DNA of 64,000 nucleotides, taken from contig NZ_BMHP01000001.1 in assembly GCF_014641075.1 (NCBI RefSeq), positions 1,116,001 through 1,180,000 on the forward strand, written 5' to 3'. The notes under the pieces were generated by a model, which was given only the letters and a program-made list of their open reading frames with translations, was not told the DNA's origin and did not search any database. The position numbers were made by a program, and so were the translations under genes. Shown here piece after piece: positions 34,976-43,771 of the stretch (its first letter is position 1; each line of letters opens with the position of its first letter). The DNA comes from Paenibacillus nasutitermitis (GTDB taxonomy: Bacteria > Bacillota > Bacilli > Paenibacillales > Paenibacillaceae).

Positions 34976-36190
34976 ATGTTCCCATATATCGTAAGGCAAG
35001 GAGATACAGTGCTGAGAATTGCCCGGGAATTCGGAGTGAACACGGAATCGCTGCTGGCTGCTAATCCGCGGCTATCCGCTGCGATTAAGCTTATACCTGG
35101 CTTGCTGCTGTTGGTTCCCGACCAGTTGGCTTCCATGTATTGCATTCAAAAAGGGGATACGCTGCTGCGGATTTCCGAAGCCTTCAATGTTCCTGTAACC
35201 GGACTCACCGCTGCAAATCCGCATCTGGATCTGAAACAGCTGGTACCCGGGCAAATGATCAAGATCCCTCTGGGAGCTCGCAGCCGGATTGTTGAAGGCG
35301 GGGCAGAATACGGGCATGCTGAGCTTAAGCGGGATTTGGAAGCGCTGGAACATGAATATCCCTTTCTGCAGAAAGCTGTGATCGGTTACAGCGTGCTGAA
35401 CAAACCGATTTCTGCGGTTCGGCTTGGCGATGGTCCACGCAAGTTGCAAATTAATGCTGCCATGCATGCCAATGAGTGGATTACAACTCCGCTGCTGATG
35501 TTTTTTATGGAGGACTTAGCCAAAGCTTGCGCTTGCGGCGGGAGTTTTGGCGGAGTGGATATGCGCAGGCTCATGCAGCAAGTATCGGTGTGGTTTGTGC
35601 CACTCGTGAATCCTGATGGCGTGGAGCTTGTACAGGAGGGCTTGCAGCGTGACCATTCCTATTATAATCAGCTTCAGCTGTGGAATCGGCATTCCAGTCA
35701 TTTCGCAAAGTGGAAAGCCAATGTGCGGGGAGTGGATCTGAACGATCAATTTCCCGCTTTCTGGGAGGAGGAAGTGAAGCGCAGAGGAACGGCGGGACCG
35801 GGTCCGCGGGATTATCCTGGAACGGCTCCTCTATCGGAACCGGAGGCGCAGGCATTGTTTTCTTTTACACAGGAACAGGGCTTTGATATGGTGCTGGCCC
35901 TTCATACGCAAGGCCAGGAGATATATTGGAACTATCGGGGCTATGAACCGCAACACGCTGAGGCGCTTGCCCTCAAGCTGGCGCTAGCCTCCAGTTACAA
36001 GCCTGTCAAGCTTAGCGGCAGCGATGCCGGCTTTAAAGATTGGTTTATTCAGGATTTTCGCAAGCCAGGCTTCACGGTCGAGGTAGGATTAGGCGTTAAT
36101 CCGCTGCCGATCGCATCCTTTCCGGATTTGTATGACGAACTTTGGCCGCTCTTGGTCACTGCAATCGAAGCGCTGGCGGAGGAAGCGTGA
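34976..36190 (+). CDS. M14 zinc carboxypeptidase with two LysM domains (endopeptidase I type)
   Basis: A 404-residue protein. Residues ~1-48 and ~52-98 are LysM repeats (IVRQGDTVLRIAREFGV and IQKGDTLLRISEAFNV) that bind peptidoglycan. The rest is an M14 metallopeptidase with the zinc motif HANEW and later His in LALHTQGQ, and a catalytic Glu probably in FTVEVGLG. It matches gamma-D-glutamyl-diamino-acid endopeptidase I, which cuts peptidoglycan peptides, often in spores. No signal peptide is present. AAGGAGG precedes the ATG. Confidence 0.92.
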   Translation: MFPYIVRQGDTVLRIAREFGVNTESLLAANPRLSAAIKLIPGLLLLVPDQLASMYCIQKGDTLLRISEAFNVPVTGLTAANPHLDLKQLVPGQMIKIPLGARSRIVEGGAEYGHAELKRDLEALEHEYPFLQKAVIGYSVLNKPISAVRLGDGPRKLQINAAMHANEWITTPLLMFFMEDLAKACACGGSFGGVDMRRLMQQVSVWFVPLVNPDGVELVQEGLQRDHSYYNQLQLWNRHSSHFAKWKANVRGVDLNDQFPAFWEEEVKRRGTAGPGPRDYPGTAPLSEPEAQALFSFTQEQGFDMVLALHTQGQEIYWNYRGYEPQHAEALALKLALASSYKPVKLSGSDAGFKDWFIQDFRKPGFTVEVGLGVNPLPIASFPDLYDELWPLLVTAIEALAEEA

Positions 36191-36273
36191 GCAAAACTAC
36201 TTGGCAACAAAGTTGAAAGCAGTTCGCGGGGCTAAGGAAAGTTCAAGATAAGCGTCAGTTGTCCATAGAGGAG

Positions 36274-36302
36274 TTGTCGGAGGATTTGTAATTTGTTATA
36301 AT
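36274..36302 (+). promoter_or_regulatory. Promoter of the Fur-family gene
   Basis: TTGTCG, 17 nt, TATAAT; the -10 ends about 50 bp before the start codon. Confidence 0.65.
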
Positions 36303-36312
36303 TAAAATTAAA

Positions 36313-36327
36313 TAGTAATTATTACTG
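36313..36327. promoter_or_regulatory. Candidate Fur-type operator (7-1-7 inverted repeat)
   Basis: TAGTAAT-T-ATTACTG, containing the perfect palindrome AGTAATTATTACT. It sits just after the -10 element, where a Fur-family repressor could act, and resembles the 7-1-7 Fur/PerR box layout. Autoregulation is inferred. Confidence 0.45.
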
Positions 36328-36351
36328 AACCTTACAGAGAGCCGGTGGGTA

Positions 36352-36828
36352 ATGATGAGCATACTCGATGAAATGGGCACAGCCAATCGACAGCTGATCG
36401 TCATGGGTTACAAAATAACACGGCAACGTGAAGCTACTCTGCGCGTGTTATTCGAGAATGAGGCCGAACACCTCAGCGCCGAGGAAATATTCATGCTGGT
36501 AAAGAAGAACAACCCTGATATCGGGCTCGCTACTGTATACCGGACTCTTGATCTGCTGAACGAACTGGATATCGTCGAGAAAATAAATTTCGGCGATGGT
36601 GTGGCTCGTTTTGATTTGCGCAGCAAGGATCACGAACATATGCATCATCATTTGCTCTGCAGCGAATGCGGCCAAGTCAAAGAAATCAAGGAAGATTGGC
36701 TGCAGGAGATGGAAGTGCGGCTTGAGAAGGAATTTGGTTTTAAAGTATCCGACCATCGCCTGGAATTCACAGGGAGATATCATAAATGCGCGAATAAATC
36801 CTGCAAAAAAGTCAGGAAAGCCGTATAA
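36352..36828 (+). CDS. Fur-family metal-dependent repressor
   Basis: A 158-residue regulator with a winged-helix N-terminus (ADRQ-type entry ITRQREATLRVLFEN, then LATVYRTLDLLNEL) and a metal/dimer domain with HEHMHHH and two zinc-type pairs (CSEC and CANKSC). The three Bacillota members are Fur, PerR and Zur; the sequence is most like Fur, but this cannot be settled by eye. The ATG is at 36352 or 36355. A candidate operator overlaps its own promoter. Confidence 0.9.
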   Translation: MMSILDEMGTANRQLIVMGYKITRQREATLRVLFENEAEHLSAEEIFMLVKKNNPDIGLATVYRTLDLLNELDIVEKINFGDGVARFDLRSKDHEHMHHHLLCSECGQVKEIKEDWLQEMEVRLEKEFGFKVSDHRLEFTGRYHKCANKSCKKVRKAV

Positions 36829-36830
36829 GA

Positions 36831-36863
36831 AAAGAGCCTTTCCATGGAGAGGCTCTTTTTATG
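36831..36863 (+). terminator. Intrinsic terminator
   Basis: AAAGAGCCT ... AGGCTCTTTTT stem directly after the Fur-family gene. Confidence 0.88.
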
Positions 36864-37078
36864 TGAGTCATTTTCCTCCCGTATGCGGCTGGCCTGTGAT
36901 CCAAGCTTTGATAATTTTTGAATCCCTATTGTCTGGCTTGCGTAAATATTCTTAATGGAAATGCGGCACTTCCTGCCGTTTGGGATAGATACCTGCAAGA
37001 GGGTAATCTTATAACCGACATGCATTCGGAAATGTACGCTCCAGCAAAACAGGTTATACCCAAAGGAGGCAGGCAATT

Positions 37079-37351
37079 ATGAGAAAATTATTTTCGCTTC
37101 GGCATTGGCGGCATGTGTTTGCCCGCATCTACCGTCTCCTTACTTCGCGCCATGTCAAATTGATTCACAAGCTGCTGTACATTGTTCCGGTATTCCTGTA
37201 TTGGGTGCTGCCTGATGTATTGCCTTTCATGCCTATTGATGATATTGCCGTCACGATGCTCGCGGCGGAGGGATATACGCGCTATATGGAACGCAAATAC
37301 GGCGAACATCTCGGAATCGGCAGCAGCGCCGGACAGTCTCGCGAAAAATAG
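37079..37351 (+). CDS. DUF1232 small membrane protein
   Basis: A 90-residue protein with a hydrophobic core (KLLYIVPVFLYWVLPDVLPFMPIDDIAVTML, seen in two segments) that contains the VLPDVLPFMPIDDI-type turn typical of DUF1232/YkvA proteins. It is probably membrane-embedded. The role is unknown. AAAGGAGGC is a strong ribosome site. Confidence 0.85.
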   Translation: MRKLFSLRHWRHVFARIYRLLTSRHVKLIHKLLYIVPVFLYWVLPDVLPFMPIDDIAVTMLAAEGYTRYMERKYGEHLGIGSSAGQSREK

Positions 37352-37435
37352 CAGAACCTATACGGTTGAACAATTGGCCGGGTTTCTTTAAAATAGGAAA
37401 AGACGTGTTTGAACATAAAGGAGATGTTTACCGCA

Positions 37436-37738
37436 ATGAAATGCAAAATAACCCGGAATGCCGCCAAAGTTTTGCGCCAGGAGCTGGACAAGTCTGAAAA
37501 TGAAGGCAAGTTGCTGCGTGTTTATGTGACCCACTCTCATGGCGACCACGCCCACTACGGTATGCGTATGGACGATGCCGGAGAGAACGATGCGGTTGTT
37601 GAAACCGATAAGGAAATTACGGTTCTGCTTGAGAAGAACGAAGAGCTGCTTGATGGCGTCAAAATTGATTATTTATATTTGCCCAAGGAAGGGTTCGTCA
37701 TCTCCAACCCGGTTAAAGGTAACCACGGCGATCATTAA
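37436..37738 (+). CDS. HesB/IscA-like protein, cysteine-poor
   Basis: A 100-residue protein of the HesB/YneR type: KITRNAAKVLRQEL at the start and LRVYVTHSHGDHAHYGM in the middle. True IscA proteins carry three conserved Cys residues; here only Cys3 is present, and a His-rich VTHSHGDHAHYG and KGNHGDH replace them. It is probably an iron- or metal-binding relative rather than an Fe-S scaffold. ATG 37436 has AAAGGAG some 12 nt upstream; ATG 37424 is too close to it. Confidence 0.75.
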   Translation: MKCKITRNAAKVLRQELDKSENEGKLLRVYVTHSHGDHAHYGMRMDDAGENDAVVETDKEITVLLEKNEELLDGVKIDYLYLPKEGFVISNPVKGNHGDH

Positions 37739-38007
37739 TGGACAAGGCTTTCTGGCAACAGGAGATTGGGGAGACGACTAGGATCATGGCGAACGATATT
37801 CGTATCTGCGACAAATGCAAGCATGTCCGTATCAAATCGATGCTGCCGAAGCTTGCGCAGATGGCACCTGGCACCGAGGTGCGGGTAGCTTGCAAGTCCT
37901 ATTGCGGACCATGCTCGCGCTTTGCTTTTATTTTTATCAATGGACGCTATGTCACCGCGCCGACCGAGGATGAAGTGATAGAAAAAGCGCGCAAATATGT
38001 GAAATAA
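37738..38007 (+). CDS. DUF1450 protein (YuzB-like)
   Basis: An 89-residue protein with CDKC near the N-terminus and CKSYCGPCSRF in the middle, the cysteine pattern of DUF1450. Such proteins may bind metal or a cluster. The stop of the preceding gene overlaps this ATG (TAATG); an in-frame ATG at 37786 could be the real start, since the family begins close to it. A good terminator follows at 38043. Confidence 0.8.
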   Translation: MDKAFWQQEIGETTRIMANDIRICDKCKHVRIKSMLPKLAQMAPGTEVRVACKSYCGPCSRFAFIFINGRYVTAPTEDEVIEKARKYVK

Positions 38008-38042
38008 CTCATCATGCCGCCATTTGCCGGTGTGAACGCAGG

Positions 38043-38077
38043 GCAAACGTCACCGCTTCGATGACGTTTGCTTTTTC
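38043..38077 (+). terminator. Intrinsic terminator
   Basis: GCAAACGTCA ... TGACGTTTGC stem followed by TTTTTC, after the DUF1450 gene. Confidence 0.88.
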
Positions 38078-38162
38078 ATTGTCAGGGTAATGGTCCTGTA
38101 TAACCCCCTGGATGGATTTGTGCTTGCTGCTTCCGCGTTGTAAAATGTGGGAAAAGGATGAT

Positions 38163-38310
38163 TCACAAAAACTCTTAGCATATGCTTCCGAAGTGATTTT
38201 TTGCTCGCAGTGAAGTGAATTCAACGGGGTATCACAAAAACTCTAAGCTTATGCTTCCGAAGTGATTTTTTGCTCGCAGAGATGGGGATTCAACGGGAGT
38301 ATCACAAAAA
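38163..38310 (+). repeat. Tandem repeat, two ~70-bp units plus a partial third
   Basis: Unit 1 (38163-38231) and unit 2 (38232-38301) share TCACAAAAACTCT, TATGCTTCCGAAGTGATTTT and TTGCTCGCAG, and differ at few positions. A third copy begins at 38302 with TCACAAAAA and breaks off in the ribosome site of the DUF445 gene. There is no coding potential. It may be a local copy of a dispersed intergenic repeat. Confidence 0.9.
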
Positions 38311-38326
38311 ATTAAGGAGGCCGTAT

Positions 38327-39571
38327 ATGAACTCAAAATACTTGGCGGGAATATCATTAGCTATTATGGCCGCCGGCTTTCTAGTTACCTTATTTTTTCC
38401 GGAGAACACGTTTGTTTTCTTGCTGAAAGGGGGCTTTGAAGCCGGCCTGGTTGGCGGGATTGCTGACTGGTTTGCCGTTACGGCGCTGTTTCGCCATCCC
38501 TTCAGCATTCCAATCCCGCATACAGCGCTGCTGCTGAAAAATAAAAGTCGGATCATACAATCCCTGATTTCAGCGATGGAAAATGAGCTGTTGAATAAAG
38601 AGAGCATTGAGAACAAGCTCAGCAAGCTTCATGTGCTGCGAATGGCTTCTGTCCAGCTCACCAAGCTGATGGGAAGAAAAAAAGCGAGAATTCAAATCGC
38701 TGATTTCCTGGTCCAGCTTGTACTCCGCTTGCCGCTCGCCAATGCGGTCCCGGTCATTCAGTCCTGGCTGGTCTCGTATTTGCAGAAAACGGACATGAAG
38801 GTCGTTGCCGAATCGGTTATTACGAAGGTGATGAACGACGGCTACGATGAGAAAGCGCTGGATTTTGTGCTCGGTGAAGCGGCGAATTGGGCAGCGCGGC
38901 CCGAAACAGGGGTCATGCTTGGCAAATTGGCCATTGAGAAGCTGTCGGAGGTCAAGGCAGGCGGATTCATGGGCTTTGCGCTTCAGGCTTTCGGCGGTCT
39001 GATGAACGAGGATAAGCTGGGTTCGATTTTGCAGAATATGATCCTGGGCGGGATCAATGATTTGAAGGTGAAGGAAAATACATACCGCGAGATGATCATC
39101 CGGGAGATCCGCATTCAGCTGTTCCAGCTGGCGGATAACGAGAATCAGCTCCTTGCGGCGAAAAACTGGGCGATCGAACGCATAGCAGGCGAGAGCGGGG
39201 AAGCGTTCCTGCAGGCAAGGCTTGAAGATATACGCAGTCTGGCACTGGCCAGACTGGAGCAGGAGAAGCAGAACGGTGGACGTTCCATATTCCGTCTGTA
39301 CCGCGCAGTGATTCGCCATCTTGCTCTGGAACCGGAAAAAATCGATGAATGGGAAAGCCGGCTGTTGGCCTACCTAATTCAACTGGTGGAGTCCAATCAT
39401 TTCCGCATCGGTCAGCTGGTAAAGGAAAATCTCGATCAGATGGACGATGCCGCGCTCGTGAGTATGCTGGAGGAGAAGGTTGGTCAGGATCTTCAATGGA
39501 TTCGGGTGAATGGAGCACTCTGCGGATTTGTCGTGGGGATCATTTTATCCGCGATCCAGCTGCTGAGCTAG
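38327..39571 (+). CDS. DUF445 membrane protein
   Basis: A 414-residue protein with one N-terminal helix (YLAGISLAIMAAGFLVTLFF), a second short one (GFEAGLVGGIADWFAVTALF with the typical GGIADWFAV motif) and one C-terminal helix. The centre is long and helical. This is the DUF445/YheB layout; the function is unknown, and some members belong to spore envelope or membrane stress. ATG 38327 follows AAGGAGG. Confidence 0.85.
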   Translation: MNSKYLAGISLAIMAAGFLVTLFFPENTFVFLLKGGFEAGLVGGIADWFAVTALFRHPFSIPIPHTALLLKNKSRIIQSLISAMENELLNKESIENKLSKLHVLRMASVQLTKLMGRKKARIQIADFLVQLVLRLPLANAVPVIQSWLVSYLQKTDMKVVAESVITKVMNDGYDEKALDFVLGEAANWAARPETGVMLGKLAIEKLSEVKAGGFMGFALQAFGGLMNEDKLGSILQNMILGGINDLKVKENTYREMIIREIRIQLFQLADNENQLLAAKNWAIERIAGESGEAFLQARLEDIRSLALARLEQEKQNGGRSIFRLYRAVIRHLALEPEKIDEWESRLLAYLIQLVESNHFRIGQLVKENLDQMDDAALVSMLEEKVGQDLQWIRVNGALCGFVVGIILSAIQLLS

Positions 39572-39618
39572 CCCGGGTTACTTTCAGGAGCCTTAAGACT
39601 ATGAACGTTTGGATACAG

Positions 39619-39682
39619 AAAAAAGCACCCGTTGTCTTGAAGCTGATCCATTCTCAGCTTCCTGGACAGCGGGTGCTTTTTA
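39619..39682. terminator. Bidirectional terminator between convergent genes
   Basis: AAAAAGCACCCG(T)TGTC ... GGACAGCGGGTGCTTTTT with inner stem GAAGCTG/CAGCTTC. It serves DUF445 (+) and the LTA-synthase gene (-). Confidence 0.85.
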
Positions 39683-39722
39683 ACGTGAGAATCTAGGAGG
39701 ATCTGTTCCCATCTGTGTGAGT

Positions 39723-41705
39723 CTAGCGCTCTGCGCGGAATGTTTTAATCAGATTATGCTCGATTACCCGGTCGGATGCAATCAACTCCTGGCGTGCTTC
39801 GTCAGCTCCGCTTTTACAGGTATCGGGTGCCACTTGCTGGCCCGTCGTAACATCCAGACATTGGGCATGCTCAGCAATATAATCGTCGGATGGCATATAG
39901 AATTGGCTGCCGTCCGTGTAGCCGCCATTGCGGAATACCACTTTCTTGCCTGCAAGAGGCTTGTCTGTGATAAGGGGCATGCCTGCCATCGTTTTGTCAG
40001 CGGTAGAAATCCCGAGCAGATGAAGCACCGTAGGAGCGGCGTCCAGCTGCCCGCCGACCTGTTCGTAGGTGCCGGCTTTCGCCCCATCCGGCAGGTGGAC
40101 AATCAGTGGCACCTGCTTTGGAATATTGATCCGGTCAAGCTCGGTGAGCGACCTGCCGAGGAATTTTTCGAAAGGCTCCCATTCCTTGATGGAATTGTCG
40201 TGATCGCCATAGAACAGAAAAATTGATTTGTCCCACAGATGCTCCGCTTTAAGCCTGTCCATCAGATCGCCCAGCGAATCGTCGACATAATGGGCAGCTT
40301 CCAGATAATCACCGAAAATGGTTCCTTTGAATTCGCCGACATCCAGCGTCTGGACGCTTGCAGGCAGCGTATAGGGATGATGGCTGGATAAGGAGACCAT
40401 GAAGGAATAGAACGGCTGCTGCTTGCTCAGCATCAAATCTACGGACTGCTGGAAGAACGAACGGTCGCCAAGCGACCAACCGAGTGGTTCATCGATGGTG
40501 AAGCTTTTCGTGCTGTAAAACTTATCATAATTCAAGGTGCTGTACATCGCATTGCGATTCCAGAAGCCGCCGTCATAGGCGTGAAACGCACCTGTCGCAT
40601 AACCGTTGTCCTTGAGTGTATCCGGCATGCTGTCGTAACGATTCTGGGCAAAACGGATGAATACCGAGCCGCTTGGCAGGGGGTGTAGCGAAATATTGGC
40701 TGCCAGATCGGCATCGGATGTACGGCCTTGTGCAGTCTGGTGATAGAAGTTTTTGAAGTACAGGGATTCCCCGATCAGTTTGTTCATATTCGGGGTCACT
40801 TCTTGGCCATCCACCTTCTGGCCGATCAGAAAGTTCTGGAAGGCCTCCAGCTGGATCATAATGACATTGGCACCTTTATAGCGGCCAAACATGCTGTCTT
40901 GCTCCAATTGCTTGCGCATGCTGCCGCGGTCCTGGAACCACTGCCTGGCTTCCTGGATCTCTTCATCCGAAATTTTATTGTCTTTCAGCCAATGCTGCTC
41001 GGCGTAGCGGTAGAGATCATAACCGTGAAAACCGATGACGCCGGTCACATTGTAGAGGGACATATTCCACCAATTGCCTGTAAACAGCCCCAAGGCCCAC
41101 GTACGCTGCGCATAGGATACAGGAACAAAAACCAGCGTCAGACCGGTTGCAAATACGATCAGGCTGAGCGAAAGACGGATCATGATTTTGCGCAGCTTGT
41201 TCGGTTTAACGAAGGACAATGAAATGTCATTGCTTGTCTTTCGCTTGCGCAGCAGGACGAACCCCGCATAAGGAACAATGAGCAGCCAGTCGGCAAATAA
41301 CCAGATGTCCTTCCAGGCGAGGAGCGATTGAATGCTCTCCCCCAGTGAGCTTACTTGCCCGGCTTGTGTGAGCACCGGGATCGATATGATGTCCTGAAAA
41401 TAACGGAAGTAAATCAGGTCAGCATATATAATGACGGTCAGCAGCACATTCAGCACCACCAGCGCCAGGATACGGCCACGATGTGGAAGCCACAGCGTCC
41501 AGAAGCAGAGTAGGGCCAGCGTGCCAAGAGCGATCAGAACATCCTGACCGTCCATCGCCATATACGGAACATGAACGTAACGGTCGAATAAGACCAGCTT
41601 TATCATCATTAAAGCAAAGAAAAGCAAATACTCGATGCCTTTATACCGGGTGACAAGCTTCATGCCCGTTCCGCTCCGCCGGATGGGTTGCAGCGGTTGA
41701 GTCAT
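39723..41705 (-). CDS. LTA-synthase-family sulfatase-like protein
   Basis: A 660-residue protein with five N-terminal membrane helices and a large extracellular catalytic domain. Metal and nucleophile residues match the LtaS family: Glu287 in MIQLEAFQ, nucleophile Thr329 in QGRTSDADL, and later FYGDHD. LtaS-like enzymes transfer glycerol-phosphate from phosphatidylglycerol to make lipoteichoic acid. A C-terminal ~100 residues are unusual in length. Terminators close both ends of the gene. Confidence 0.88.
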   Translation of the reverse strand: MTQPLQPIRRSGTGMKLVTRYKGIEYLLFFALMMIKLVLFDRYVHVPYMAMDGQDVLIALGTLALLCFWTLWLPHRGRILALVVLNVLLTVIIYADLIYFRYFQDIISIPVLTQAGQVSSLGESIQSLLAWKDIWLFADWLLIVPYAGFVLLRKRKTSNDISLSFVKPNKLRKIMIRLSLSLIVFATGLTLVFVPVSYAQRTWALGLFTGNWWNMSLYNVTGVIGFHGYDLYRYAEQHWLKDNKISDEEIQEARQWFQDRGSMRKQLEQDSMFGRYKGANVIMIQLEAFQNFLIGQKVDGQEVTPNMNKLIGESLYFKNFYHQTAQGRTSDADLAANISLHPLPSGSVFIRFAQNRYDSMPDTLKDNGYATGAFHAYDGGFWNRNAMYSTLNYDKFYSTKSFTIDEPLGWSLGDRSFFQQSVDLMLSKQQPFYSFMVSLSSHHPYTLPASVQTLDVGEFKGTIFGDYLEAAHYVDDSLGDLMDRLKAEHLWDKSIFLFYGDHDNSIKEWEPFEKFLGRSLTELDRINIPKQVPLIVHLPDGAKAGTYEQVGGQLDAAPTVLHLLGISTADKTMAGMPLITDKPLAGKKVVFRNGGYTDGSQFYMPSDDYIAEHAQCLDVTTGQQVAPDTCKSGADEARQELIASDRVIEHNLIKTFRAER

Positions 41706-41800
41706 AACAAAAGGTGTCCTTTCCTGTTTACAAAATGTTAATAATGTCTTTACCCATTATAGTACATTTCATATTCAGATCAAGGCTCGGGATGCTTGTC

Positions 41801-42949
41801 CTAGCCGCGGAAAGGAGGGCGTGGACCAAAATATTGGTAAAGCGCACATTCGATCCGGCCATTGTAAAGCTTGCGCCTTTTGTCGGCATTACGGCCGAAA
41901 TAATGCTCCACCGATTTGGATGGGCTAAGTGCGAAGAAAGACCAGGTAGGCAGGTAAAGTGCCGTATGGCCTAGCTCCCGCAGCGCCCTCTCGGCTTCCG
42001 TATCGTCTCCCAGCCGCGACCCGTAGGGCGGGTTTGTAATGATGCAGCCATAGTCGCCCTGCGGCTTCGCCTTGGAGACAGGAAGCACGCTAAGCTTGAT
42101 ATCGCGGGCGAAACCGGCTTTCTTGACGGCAGCCTCCGCTACGTCGATTGCTCCAGGATCGATGTCCGAACCGGCAATGGATAGCGGGATATCATCCTTA
42201 ACGGCATCGAACGCTTCCTCGCGGGCCGCTTCCCACAGCTCTTCAGGGATGATCGGCCATTGGTCGCTGTTAAAGGAGCGGCGCAGGCCGGGCGCGATGT
42301 TCCAGCCAATCATAGCCGCTTCGATAGGAATGGTGCCCGATCCGCAGAAGGGATCATAGAGCGGACGATCCGGCTGCCAGCGGCTGAGCAGCACGATCGC
42401 CGCCGCCATGGTTTCCTTGAGCGGGGCTTCCGTAACGAGCTTGCGGTAACCCCGTTTATGCAGACTTGGGCCTGTGGTGTCCAAAGTAATCAACGCTACA
42501 TCGTTCATTAGCGATACCTCGATAACATATTTCGCTCCATCCTCCGGGAACCATTCTGTGCCGTAGGTGGCTTTCATTTTCTCCACGACCGCTTTCTTAA
42601 CGATGCTCTGGCAGGCCGGTACGCTCGTCAACTGGGATTTCTGGGATCGGCCGTTAACGGGAAATTCGCCATCTTCGGGAATCCAGTCCGCCCAATTGAC
42701 CGCTTTGGTGCCCTCGAACAAATCTTCGAACGTGCGAGCAGGGTATTCGGCCATCTTGATTAGAACGCGGTCCGATGTACGAAGCCACAGATTCGTGCGG
42801 CAGATATCGGCCAATCCGCCAGTGAAGTTGACGCGCCCGTTCTCCACCTGCACATCGTTATAACCCAAATCCTTCAATTCACGGGCTACTATCGCTTCAA
42901 GTCCCATAGGGGATGTTGCTATAAGCTGTAATTTTTCCAATTCAATCAC
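41801..42949 (-). CDS. THUMP-domain RNA methyltransferase (RlmL/YpsC-like)
   Basis: A 382-residue protein: an N-terminal ferredoxin-like plus THUMP domain (about residues 1-165) and a SAM-dependent methyltransferase domain, with DPFCGSGTIPIEAAM and the catalytic ITNPPYGSRLGD. The closest group is the enzyme that methylates guanine of 23S rRNA (m2G, E. coli RlmL/RlmK N-terminal). The SAM fold and NPPY motif are certain; the target base is inferred. ATG at 42949. Confidence 0.9.
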   Translation of the reverse strand: MIELEKLQLIATSPMGLEAIVARELKDLGYNDVQVENGRVNFTGGLADICRTNLWLRTSDRVLIKMAEYPARTFEDLFEGTKAVNWADWIPEDGEFPVNGRSQKSQLTSVPACQSIVKKAVVEKMKATYGTEWFPEDGAKYVIEVSLMNDVALITLDTTGPSLHKRGYRKLVTEAPLKETMAAAIVLLSRWQPDRPLYDPFCGSGTIPIEAAMIGWNIAPGLRRSFNSDQWPIIPEELWEAAREEAFDAVKDDIPLSIAGSDIDPGAIDVAEAAVKKAGFARDIKLSVLPVSKAKPQGDYGCIITNPPYGSRLGDDTEAERALRELGHTALYLPTWSFFALSPSKSVEHYFGRNADKRRKLYNGRIECALYQYFGPRPPFRG

Positions 42950-43059
42950 TCCGATTCACCTACTCCGGTTGTCTCCGGTCATTAAAAATCATACAATCAA
43001 GTATAGTCATTGTAAGGCGGCATGACAAACTAAAACTCACGGGAAGAGAGGTATGACGG

Positions 43060-43686
43060 ATGTCGACAGAACAATATGTGGAACGGCTGCTGGGCGAGGA
43101 TGCCGATCTGGAGCGGGTCCATAAGCGGATCCGGGAACAGGATATGCCGGAAATTTCAATCGCGCCCGGTTATGGCAAATTGCTGACCATGCTTGTGCAT
43201 CTGGCAGGTGCGAAGCAGGTGCTGGAGATTGGAGCGCTTGGCGGCTACAGCGGCATATGTCTGGCAAGAGGGCTCAAGGATGGCGGGATGCTGACTTCTC
43301 TGGAGTTGAAGCCTGAATTTGCCGATGTAGCCAGAAGCAATCTGGAGGCGGCTGGCCTTGGGGAACGTGTGGAGTACCGGATTGGAGATGCCAGGGCGAG
43401 TTTGGACATTCTACTTCAGGAAGGACGCACTTTCGATTTTTTCTTTATTGACGCAGATAAGGAAAACTATCCGGTTTATCTGGATTATGCCATCAAGCTG
43501 GCGAATCCTGGTGCGGTCATTACCGGCGACAATGCCTTGCTGCACGGCAGGACGATCGATCCCGAACGTACGGGTCCCTCTGTGATTGCAATGCGGGAGT
43601 TTAATGAACGGATGCTTAGCGACGAGAGGCTGATCGGTACCTTGCTGCCAGCCTATGATGGGCTTGCAGTTGCCATTGTGAAGTAG
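43060..43686 (+). CDS. SAM-dependent O-methyltransferase
   Basis: A 208-residue class-I methyltransferase of the CCoAOMT-like group: LEIGALGGYSGICLARGL (SAM loop) and FDFFFIDADKENYPVYL with a metal-binding Asp pair. Such enzymes methylate catechols or other small phenols. AAGAGAGG precedes the ATG. It is divergent from the RNA methyltransferase gene. Confidence 0.9.
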   Translation: MSTEQYVERLLGEDADLERVHKRIREQDMPEISIAPGYGKLLTMLVHLAGAKQVLEIGALGGYSGICLARGLKDGGMLTSLELKPEFADVARSNLEAAGLGERVEYRIGDARASLDILLQEGRTFDFFFIDADKENYPVYLDYAIKLANPGAVITGDNALLHGRTIDPERTGPSVIAMREFNERMLSDERLIGTLLPAYDGLAVAIVK

Positions 43687-43725
43687 GGTTGCTTAGCCTG
43701 ATAGGTACTGAACTGGTAGTAAAGG

Positions 43726-43757
43726 ACGGACATCCCTGCAGGGATGTCCGTTTTTTT
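43726..43757 (+). terminator. Intrinsic terminator
   Basis: ACGGACATCCCTGCAGGGATGTCCGT followed by seven T residues; it is a perfect palindrome and may also serve the opposing MFS gene. Confidence 0.9.
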
Positions 43758-43771
43758 GGTTGATTGGCAGA

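Noticed and set aside
38327..39571. Reading the DUF445 gene from 38270, inside the tandem repeat.
   Set aside because: The upstream part has no ribosome site; AAGGAGG before 38327 fits well.
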